Positions 10,119 to 17,197 of a stretch of 64,000 nucleotides of DNA are shown here, piece by piece. Made by a program: the position numbers and the translations under genes. The notes under the pieces were generated by a model. The model did no database searches, was not told the origin of the DNA, and was given only the letters and a program-made list of their open reading frames with translations. The first letter of the stretch is position 1. The number at the start of each line of letters is the position of its first letter. This stretch comes from Zoogloea sp. (lineage in GTDB: Bacteria > Pseudomonadota > Gammaproteobacteria > Burkholderiales > Rhodocyclaceae). Location: positions 363,935 to 427,934 of the forward strand of contig JADJBR010000009.1 of assembly GCA_016703645.1 (NCBI GenBank). The letters run 5' to 3'.

Positions 10119-10175
10119 GACACTATGTTTAGCGAGCTAAGGCGCTGAGGGAAGATGAGTTGGCCGGAGGCTTAC
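10119..10175 (-). repeat. 57-bp inverted repeat, right copy
   Basis: Exact reverse complement of 4489-4545, ending in GGCTTAC. Just inside it, 10099-10121 has a smaller palindrome with arms GTCCACT/AGTGGAC upstream of tnpA, which may be an operator or promoter structure. Confidence 0.9.
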
Positions 10176-10238
10176 GGAACTGCGGCTTCGCTGTATCAGA
10201 GCGCAGGCATCCGGGTAGTGGGAAAAATCTGTTTTTCA

Positions 10239-11268
10239 TTAACGCGTTTTCCAACACCCCTCACAGTAATCCGGGAAAATTCCATTCCACAGATTGAAAC
10301 GGAGACTCTCATAGTCTGGGTCGTCTAAGATATCTGCAATGTTTCTTTTGAAAATATTCCAATTTCGATTAGGAGGATCCTTTATCTGGCAGCAGGGTGT
10401 CACGTCACCCGACAAGAGTGAATAGATCCAGGTTTCGTCACAATTTTTGAACTTCGGGTTGGCTTTGGTCGTCGGGAACAAGTCGATACCTTCTGTTTGG
10501 CAGAACTCCCGAAACGGCTGTAAATTTGAGGTGGCATAATCATAATCAGCATGAGCTGATTGGACCACTTCATCGATAACGGCCAACTCCTGGAGCTTCT
10601 CCTTCGGATAAATTCGCACATAGTTCTTCATCGGATTAAGCGGCTGAAAGCTCTCGAACACCTCGACTCCATTGCTCTTTGCCACATCAACAATCGAAGG
10701 CAATTCCGTTTTTGTATTGGAAAACAAGGTTCCTTTCAAGGAAATCTTCGGATAAACATATCCGTTTGCATCCCTGTACTCCCTTAGCTTCCGAATTCCA
10801 CGCCATACTTTTTCCAAGTCACCATCCAGGCGAGAGCTAGCAAAAGTCTCCAGGATCAGCCGAATCGATTGAGATCGCCACATAAGCAACCTCTTCCTCG
10901 CTCCAACAGTTAAAATTACACCGAGTCGTGGGTTCTATGTTGATCAGGGTAGGGGTCGCTGACCATAGACGCGCATCAACCGCTTCAACTTTCAACCGAC
11001 CGATATCCGGATCATTCTGAATGGCATCAGCGTAAGCAGTATCGGAGATCCAGAACTGATCGTCCCTCTTTCGATACTCAATCTCCATCAACTCAACCCA
11101 CCTGTCTTTTCCGAATCTAACATTCGCAAAAACAGTGTAAACATCAGCACTGCCTTTTTGCTTGAATGATGCATTTGGGCGCAGATGGGGATGAACCCTG
11201 TCCCAAACAGCGGTAATATTCATATTAATTCCGAAACCAAAAAATGAAGAGACGAAGGATTTAATCAT
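10239..11268 (-). pseudogene. Radical-SAM/SPASM-like protein with internal deletion
   Basis: The N-terminus (MIKSFVSSFFGFG) is followed by INIEPTTRCNFNCW, the opening of a radical-SAM CxxxCxxC cluster. It then jumps directly to EEEVAYVAISIDS, so the third cluster Cys and roughly 60 residues of the barrel are missing. A second defect, an extra G near 10850, separates ISIDSADP from ETFASSRLDGDLEKVW. The C-terminal part has SPASM-like cysteines (NCDETWIY, TPCCQIKD, YCEGCW). The start at 11268 is coupled to the preceding acyltransferase by ATGA. The deletion makes it non-functional even if the frameshift is an artefact. Confidence 0.65.
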
Positions 11269-12169
11269 GACAGGCTTTCTGGAACATCCGGAAGGGCGCC
11301 AAACCACTCCCAACCCTGCCAAAGACTTGGGCAGACGAGAATACACTCTTGAAGATATGAAACATACGCGCTGACGACTGCGTTCAAAGAGGGGCTGAAG
11401 TCATCAAACTTTCTTAATTTTAATTTTAACACTCCGCTCTCGGGAGCGAGGACCGAAAAATAGAATGGAGTCTCAAGCTTGATCCCCAAATCAATGACTC
11501 CAGTTGGCGGCGAAATGTATCGATCGAACAAACGCTGATTGGGGGCCTTGCTACCCTGCTGAGTGAAGTCGGCTAAACACACAACGACGGAGCTTTCCTG
11601 CAATGCAGTTCTCACATCCCTTGCAAGAGCCCTCAGGTCGTTTGTAAAAATATAGCGCCCCCCTCTGAAATGGATTGCCGAATCGGCATTCACACGGACA
11701 GCCCAAGTTCCGATAACGGGGTAAAGAGGGGAGGCTTCAGGCGCGGCAGCAACGGCTGACACCTTACTCCCCAGCACGCCCAGAATGCAGCAAAGCGTAT
11801 TCTGATGGTGGGTGTGATATGTAAGCAGCACCCCCCCCTTTCAACTACCTCCTTCAAAAGAGCGGGCTCTTCTACAACAACATTTTTCTTTACCCAGTCG
11901 TGGTCAATACGTCGGTACTCAAGAAAATGGCGTGCAAACAGGGCATGACTATCAAGCCATGCTCGCCGAAACTCGGGCACGCCAGCCTGCGGTAGAACCG
12001 CGGCCATGGAACCGCTCATGGCATGCACTTGCTTGAAGAAAGGGCTCATCCGACGCTCAATCGTCTTGAAGGGACTGACGTTAGTGAGAAACGGAAGGTA
12101 CTTGAATGCAAGTTCCAGCCCTCTCAGATACCTTCGGTAGTGCAGTCCAAATGCTGTCAGCTCATCCAT
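11265..12169 (-). CDS. LpxL/HtrB-like acyltransferase of the polysaccharide locus (frameshift in a C8 run)
   Basis: About 300 residues when the two frames are joined. A helical N-terminus (YLRGLELAFKYLPFL) leads to VLLTYHTHHQNTLCCILG, which aligns with the His-x4-Asp/Glu acyltransferase motif of LpxL-type enzymes but ends in Asn. Further on it has PEASPLYPVIG and VVVCLADF segments. The shift lies in an eight-C run (plus strand, about 11828-11835). With nine, ERGG continues directly into VLLTYHT. It lies between the GNAT-like gene and the radical-SAM remnant in the wzm-wzt operon. The acyl acceptor is unknown; a glycan or lipid carrier is an inference. Confidence 0.65.
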
Positions 12170-12171
12170 AT

Positions 12172-13128
12172 CTAACGATAGTCCGTATCACCCGATGTCA
12201 GCCACCAGTTGTTCTCCAACCTACTTAGTACCGAAGCGTCCGTGAATGGATTCGCCATAATCCGGAACTCAGTGCTCCGCATCTCGGTCGCGCAGGGCTC
12301 GAACTCTCGGGCAAATCGAGACGTCACGGAGAAAATCAAGTTTCTGTAGCTATTCAGCCTGCTCCAACTCTGGACAGCCCTGAAAATATCCGGAATATCG
12401 TTGAAGGATGACAGAAGATCGATAAGTGCCAAATTGCCTTCTCCGTGATCCCGCACAACGGCAAGCCCGGCAATTCTGCCGAACAATCTACCCTTAACCA
12501 GCAACAATCGATACGGCTTCGAAGGGTGGGAGAGAAACCTATGTGAGAAGTAACCCGCATCCCTGCTTCCGATCGAACAATCGCGAAAACCCCTCCTCAT
12601 CCTGGACCAAAGTTCATCTACAGTGGACAAGGCTTCCGCGGCATCTACCTCATGACATTTAGGCACATGCCAAGACGCGTCTTTTGTCTCGAAAACAAGA
12701 TCGAATAAGCTATCTATCGAACGAAATACACCAAGATGTTCTCCGAGCCGCATGGCTCTTTCGCTGGGAAAGCCAAACGCAAGACAGTACGGATTCTCTG
12801 GCGCCTGAAGACGGCTTAAAATGAGCTTAATTAGCACAAAGAAAGGAGATTGAGCTCGACTCAAGCCCGACGATTTCCGATGCGCCATCAAATCAACAAG
12901 CTGCGCCGCCCTGTGAAGTTCGCCTTCAAAAACCACCTGCCTATAGATTAGTCCGCAATGGAGCAAGAGCTCACCGTTACAGTCTCCGGAGCCCCCCCAA
13001 GACTCGCCCATCCCTTTACTGTACTTCCATTCCAGCAAGGCCTTTGGCACTTCATGACCAAAGACCGCCTTAAATAGCGGTATCGTTCGCGCCAGGTCAG
13101 CGTCATCAAGACGAAGAGGGTCAATCAC
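12172..13128 (-). CDS. GNAT-like N-acetyltransferase family protein
   Basis: A 318-residue soluble protein with two GNAT-like halves. LRLDDADLARTIPLFKAVFGHEVP opens like an acetyltransferase. A middle CLAFGFPSERAMRLGEHLGVF segment resembles the acetyl-CoA region. The C-terminal half has GRIAGLAVVRDHGEGNLALIDLL. It overlaps the upstream wzt by ATGA and lies 3 bp from the next gene, so it is cotranscribed with the exporter. Sugar-amine acylation would suit the context, but the substrate is unknown. Confidence 0.65.
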   Translation of the reverse strand: MIDPLRLDDADLARTIPLFKAVFGHEVPKALLEWKYSKGMGESWGGSGDCNGELLLHCGLIYRQVVFEGELHRAAQLVDLMAHRKSSGLSRAQSPFFVLIKLILSRLQAPENPYCLAFGFPSERAMRLGEHLGVFRSIDSLFDLVFETKDASWHVPKCHEVDAAEALSTVDELWSRMRRGFRDCSIGSRDAGYFSHRFLSHPSKPYRLLLVKGRLFGRIAGLAVVRDHGEGNLALIDLLSSFNDIPDIFRAVQSWSRLNSYRNLIFSVTSRFAREFEPCATEMRSTEFRIMANPFTDASVLSRLENNWWLTSGDTDYR

Positions 13129-14387
13129 CGCCTCCCTCCACGTGTAATCACATGACCAGAGTCGTTCCAGACATGGGGGAGGAACACCAGCCCCTGTTCA
13201 AGTCCGGTGTCTTCAACCTCAATTTCCACACAGTAAGCAGCGTGATCATAAACATGTATGACCTTCTCACAAGCCAAGAAAACGCTCACCCTGTAACTCC
13301 CCCTCATCAATGGCAAGGATGGATAGCAAAGTCTGGCTGTCCCGCATGAATTTGCATCCACGCTCACCTCGACGCCATCGAAGAACGTACTGGTGCTTGT
13401 CACCAACTGCCCGCCAAGGGTCTCGAGAGCAAACACAACCGTTGGTGGCGGTAGATCAGCGGCGATCTTAAATTCGACATAGACCTTCAGCTCTGAGTGA
13501 GCTGCTCTGGCTTTAAGGAATTTTCCTGTCACTCCGTCGACGCTCACCGCAACCTTTGTCAACCGTGCCTCTCCCGATGGAACGATGCTTTCAGGTGCGT
13601 GAACCGAAAGCAAGGCCTTGTCCTCTTCCGCGCCAGCATCTCGCGTGTTCCCAAGCAAGCTTTCGCTGTAGGCCCTCGCAACCTTCTCCGGCGAATCCAG
13701 CATGACCATCCGCCCTTTTTCGAGCCAGATAGCCTGATCGCAGATGGCTTCGATGTGGTACATCGAATGCGAGCAGAAGAGGATTGTCGCTCCGCGGCTC
13801 TTCAAATCCATAATGCGATCGAAGGATTTGCGCGCAAACGCACCGTCGCCCACGGAGAGCGCTTCGTCAATTACGAGAATGTCGGGCTCAACCGATGTAG
13901 CGATAGAGAACGCCAGGCGCACGTACATTCCGCTTGAGTAGGTCTTGACAGGCTGGTCGATAAAATCCTTCAGCCCGGAGAACTCGACGATTTCGTCAAA
14001 ACGTTGATCAATCTCTTCTTTTTTAAGGCCAAGGACAGAGGCATTAAGATAGACGTTTTCTCTTCCGGTGAACTCGGGGTTGAAACCCGAGCCCAGCTCC
14101 AGAAGCGCGGCGATCCTGCCGTTGACTTCAAGGGCACCGCTGGTCGGTTGCAGCGTTTTGCAAAGCACCTGTAAAAGCGTCGATTTCCCTGCTCCGTTTC
14201 GGCCCACCAGCCCTAGCACCTTTCCGGTAGGAACCGTAAAACTAATGTCTGCCAGTGCTTCGAACTTTCTTCCGTAGGTTTGCCCCTTGGATGCGAAAAG
14301 CTGGAGAAGACGATCGAGCGGCCGGTCATAAATTCCGTAAGTCTTACAGAGCCTGTCGGCCCTCACAGCGATCTGATCAGAGGACAT
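13125..14387 (-). CDS. wzt: ABC transporter ATP-binding protein of polysaccharide export (Wzt)
   Basis: The nucleotide-binding domain occupies about residues 6-240: Walker A GRNGAGKS (62-69), signature YSSGMYVRLAF, Walker B ILVIDEALSVGD and a His-switch FCSHS. About 170 further residues form a beta-rich C-terminal domain, as in Wzt proteins that bind the glycan's terminal structure. ATG 14387 is chosen because it overlaps the end of wzm by 11 bp and precedes the conserved IAVRADRLCKTYG. It acts at the inner membrane with the permease encoded just upstream to export undecaprenyl-linked polysaccharide. Confidence 0.9.
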   Translation of the reverse strand: MSSDQIAVRADRLCKTYGIYDRPLDRLLQLFASKGQTYGRKFEALADISFTVPTGKVLGLVGRNGAGKSTLLQVLCKTLQPTSGALEVNGRIAALLELGSGFNPEFTGRENVYLNASVLGLKKEEIDQRFDEIVEFSGLKDFIDQPVKTYSSGMYVRLAFSIATSVEPDILVIDEALSVGDGAFARKSFDRIMDLKSRGATILFCSHSMYHIEAICDQAIWLEKGRMVMLDSPEKVARAYSESLLGNTRDAGAEEDKALLSVHAPESIVPSGEARLTKVAVSVDGVTGKFLKARAAHSELKVYVEFKIAADLPPPTVVFALETLGGQLVTSTSTFFDGVEVSVDANSCGTARLCYPSLPLMRGSYRVSVFLACEKVIHVYDHAAYCVEIEVEDTGLEQGLVFLPHVWNDSGHVITRGGRR

Positions 14388-15195
14388 CGGCAAATCCATC
14401 CCGGGTTTTCGTGAACATCCAGGCACCGGCCATCGCGACTGCAAGCCCGAGGAACAGCGACCCAAACCAACTCATGAGATCGGGCATAAGGCCCGCGAAA
14501 AGCACGTTTCTCATGTTCTCAATTGGCTGAGTAAGGGGGTTCAGGCCGATCCAGAACTGGAGTTCCGGGGACAGGGTGCTGGTTGAATAAAAAACAGGGG
14601 AAAGGAAAAGCAATAAATTGACCAATAGCACCAGGGCTTGCCCGAGATCGCGAAAATACACGCCAATAGCCGATAGAATCCACGTCAATCCCAGCAACAA
14701 GGGAATCAGGGGCAGGATCACCAACGGGAACAGCAGGGCCGAATAGTGAAATGACTCAAAGAAAATGGTGCACACAAAGAGCATTCCACTTCCGACCAGA
14801 AAATGGAAAAGAGAAACCCCTATGGAAATATGCCCAAGAAGTTCAAGGGGAAAGACCACTTTCTTTACCAGATTGGGCTGCTCAACTATCAAGCTAGAAG
14901 CCCTGCTGACCACCTCAGAGAAGAGGTTGAACACGACGAGCCCCGCGAACAGCCTCAATGCATAAGCGCCGTTTCCCGAAGCCAATTCTCCAGGCCAGCG
15001 CATCTTGAATATTCCTGCGAATACAAAGGTGTACACGCCGAGAGTAAGCAAGGGTGTGATGAAAGCCCACGCAATTCCGATCAAAGACCCCTTATACCGT
15101 CCGGAGATGTCGCGTTTGACAAACTGCAAAAATAGCGTCTTGTACTTGATCGGCGAAGCTAGCAGGGAAAAATATTGCCTCATTATATTTCGCAT
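14377..15195 (-). CDS. wzm: Polysaccharide export ABC permease (Wzm)
   Basis: ABC-2 type permease with about six membrane segments. It has the family sequence FVKRDISGRYKGSLIGIAWAFITPLLTLGVYTFVF and, near the end, NPLTQPIENMRNVLF. The start at 15195 is preferred over upstream in-frame ATGs because GGAGAAGG lies 12 nt before it and the preceding residues are not family-like. It is first in the minus-strand operon wzm-wzt-GNAT-acyltransferase-radical SAM. Confidence 0.9.
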   Translation of the reverse strand: MRNIMRQYFSLLASPIKYKTLFLQFVKRDISGRYKGSLIGIAWAFITPLLTLGVYTFVFAGIFKMRWPGELASGNGAYALRLFAGLVVFNLFSEVVSRASSLIVEQPNLVKKVVFPLELLGHISIGVSLFHFLVGSGMLFVCTIFFESFHYSALLFPLVILPLIPLLLGLTWILSAIGVYFRDLGQALVLLVNLLLFLSPVFYSTSTLSPELQFWIGLNPLTQPIENMRNVLFAGLMPDLMSWFGSLFLGLAVAMAGAWMFTKTRDGFADVL

Positions 15196-15333
15196 GAGTG
15201 AGAATCCTTCTCCAGCGCAGCGCGCGGAGAGCCTTCGTGTGAAAACACCATCTTTTGGCCCACCTTTTTTCCCGGACAACACCATTGCACGCGCACGCCC
15301 CTCTGGAATGGAAGGTGGAAAACGAATCAATGG

Positions 15334-15864
15334 CTAATGGAGAGATAGCGCATTAGTGGCTTCAGATGTAACGCCTTCAGTCATCCAGAGAGGCCAGACG
15401 TCTCGAGGCCAGCCTGCAAGCACATAAAGATCGTGAATCACCTGGAGCCATTGACGCAGAGGCCTTTCCCCCGGGCTGAACTGTACCTGCTCAAGCGCCA
15501 GCCGCCCCTTGAAGGTAAGGCGGAGCACGCCTGGGGCACTTTTAAGCTCAACAGAGCAGATCAGCCAGCTCCGTTCGCCCAAACGTGCTTGCAATGGGGG
15601 CTGAGGTACAAGCTGAGAGTGAGCCGATTCTTGAACAAAGCGCTGGTACGGGGCGCTCCGCGTGATTGTATGGGCTGGAGAGCGCGTCGCCCGGACTGCC
15701 ACCTCACTTTGCTCAAGCCATTTCACCAGGTGAGGCACCATGCGCTCTGTGAGGCGGCGGGTCAACCACAGCACCACCTGCTGACCATCAGTCAGCTCAC
15801 CGGTCAGACGGATACGGTCCTCAAAATCAACATACTGACTGGTCACTCGGCACAACTCACTCAC
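15334..15864 (-). CDS. Conserved hypothetical protein beside sapC
   Basis: 176 residues, soluble, no signal peptide or membrane segment, family not recognised. Composition alternates charged and beta-like stretches (VDFEDRIRLTGELTDGQQVVLWLTRRL; the ending is LTFKGRLALEQVQF and a helical tail). It lies 40 bp downstream of sapC on the same strand, suggesting cotranscription with the S-layer cassette. A role in surface-layer biogenesis is inferred from position only. Confidence 0.6.
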   Translation of the reverse strand: MSELCRVTSQYVDFEDRIRLTGELTDGQQVVLWLTRRLTERMVPHLVKWLEQSEVAVRATRSPAHTITRSAPYQRFVQESAHSQLVPQPPLQARLGERSWLICSVELKSAPGVLRLTFKGRLALEQVQFSPGERPLRQWLQVIHDLYVLAGWPRDVWPLWMTEGVTSEATNALSLH

Positions 15865-15904
15865 GAGATAGGCCCTTGCCGGCTAGCGCTTTCAACTTCG
15901 GCGC

Positions 15905-16690
15905 TTAAAAAATTTTCCCGAAATTGATGGTGCCACCTTCATCAAAAAAGTCCAGCTTAACCTTCGGGTCAGGATCCGACTCCATGCTTGAGCTCGGTCG
16001 CGATCGCGCCAGCAGAGCAAGGTTGGAGAGATTTTGCATGGACAGCAACTGACAATACACGACCGGCAAGGCACCTGCGTCACGCAGGGCAAGCAGGGCA
16101 TCACCCGGCAGGGCGTTGAAGGCCGCCTCATCAATCCGAAATATGCCATCAAGTTTACGTTTAGCGTCGGCTTGCTTCACGCCAATGGGCCAAGCTTGAA
16201 TCAGGTTATGCGCTTGGAGAGCTGCGCATACTCGCTCTGTTGCTTCGCGGTTGGACTGGACTTTTGAGAGAAACTCAAATACACCCTGAATAGCGGCGCT
16301 GGGAGTGCCATCTTCATTGAAAAAATATTCACCCGCCAGCCCATCCGTCACCAATCCGCTTTCTTCATCGACACACAACACCGTCTGCCCAGTGTCGATC
16401 TTCAACAGCTGGAATGGATAGGTGCGATAAACCAGGGGTGTATGCGATGCAAGCCACTGCCCATCTAGCCCGACAAACAGGTTCTGTCCCACCTCCAGCC
16501 CTTGTAAGGCAACGGGCACAAAAATATCGCCCGCCTTGACGAAGCCCAGGGGCAGCTCCTTCGCCGCCCCTGGTAGCTCTTGCATCACGAGGGGAATCAT
16601 GGCGTCGCCGGACGCGAAGCGAAAATCGGCGGCGCGCTGCCAGCGCCGGCCAGCATGCGACTGCCGGGATACTACGGTGTACTTGGGCAT
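15905..16690 (-). CDS. SapC family protein (S-layer associated)
   Basis: 261 residues matching the SapC family: an N-terminal RFASGDAMIPLVMQELPGAAKELPLGFVKAGD segment, then FVPVALQGLEVGQNLFVGLDGQWLASHTPLVYRTYPF. No signal peptide, so probably cytoplasmic. SapC was first noted in the Campylobacter fetus S-layer region; its biochemical role is unknown. It lies 42 bp downstream of the small DUF6447-like gene and in the same direction as the RTX surface protein. Confidence 0.85.
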   Translation of the reverse strand: MPKYTVVSRQSHAGRRWQRAADFRFASGDAMIPLVMQELPGAAKELPLGFVKAGDIFVPVALQGLEVGQNLFVGLDGQWLASHTPLVYRTYPFQLLKIDTGQTVLCVDEESGLVTDGLAGEYFFNEDGTPSAAIQGVFEFLSKVQSNREATERVCAALQAHNLIQAWPIGVKQADAKRKLDGIFRIDEAAFNALPGDALLALRDAGALPVVYCQLLSMQNLSNLALLARSRPSSSMESDPDPKVKLDFFDEGGTINFGKIF

Positions 16691-16732
16691 GGACGATCCA
16701 GAGTGAAGCGATGGTAAGACCGCCTGAGGAAA

Positions 16733-17002
16733 TCAGGCCTTAGCGTCCTTCTTGGGCTTTCGTGGAGCACGCTCCTTCTTGACAGGCGACTCGACAGGAT
16801 CGCCTTCAACAGGCTTCATTGCGCTCAGTAAACCAGAAACATAGGCATTACGCGCGGTCTGGGCAAGCGCCAGACGTTGCTGCAAGCGTGCAATTTCTTC
16901 CTCGGCCACCTGCACATTCAGCACTTGGGCGCGGGCCGGCTCGGTGAGATTGGCAGTGGCATAGCGGGTGCCGTTGATGGTGACATACTCAGGCAAAGGC
17001 AT
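16733..17002 (-). CDS. Small DUF6447-like protein
   Basis: 89 residues. An N-terminal VTINGTRYATANLTEPARAQVLNVQVAEEEIARLQQRLALAQTARNAY segment resembles a small conserved family (INGxxY followed by a coiled coil). The tail is Lys/Arg/Pro-rich (KKERAPRKPKKDAKA). Likely cytoplasmic. Position between the S-layer gene and sapC suggests a helper role, by inference only. Spacing to the S-layer gene is about 195 bp including a strong terminator, so it may have its own promoter. Confidence 0.65.
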   Translation of the reverse strand: MPLPEYVTINGTRYATANLTEPARAQVLNVQVAEEEIARLQQRLALAQTARNAYVSGLLSAMKPVEGDPVESPVKKERAPRKPKKDAKA

Positions 17003-17113
17003 TGTTTATTCCTCTCGTAAAAACAACAGAAATAGAGCGTAGGATTCTTGCAAAGACGCTCATTGAGCGCAAGCACCAAGCACTGACGACCACAATATCT
17101 ATCGCTCAAATTG

Positions 17114-17146
17114 AAAAACCCTGGCACCTCTTTCGAGAGGCCAGGG
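17114..17146 (-). terminator. Intrinsic terminator of the S-layer gene
   Basis: On the minus strand a GC-rich hairpin CCCTGG-CCTCT/AGAGG-CCAGGG (17119-17146) is followed by TTTTT (17118-17114). A second hairpin CCCCTCC/GGAGGGG lies between it and the stop codon at about 17152-17173. This suits the end of a highly expressed gene. Confidence 0.85.
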
Positions 17147-17197
17147 CAATCCCCCTCCGACTTACTGGAGGGGTTCAGCAAACACTACTCAAACAGA

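Larger units (their letters stand above)
4489..10175. mobile_element. IS66-type composite bounded by 57-bp inverted repeats
   Basis: A 5.7-kb segment that starts with GTAAGCCTCCGG and ends with its reverse complement. The two ends are identical and inverted over 57 bp. Only the tnpA of this IS66 copy survives (minus strand, right end). The interior is filled by IS3, IS1182-like and further IS3 sequences. The flanking 8-mers (cgcgctac left, ggaactgc right) do not match, so there is no 8-bp target duplication. The long perfect repeat may be two copies of the same tnpA-side end in opposite orientation rather than ordinary IS66 termini. It may have arisen by nested insertion, inversion and deletion. 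Confidence 0.6.
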
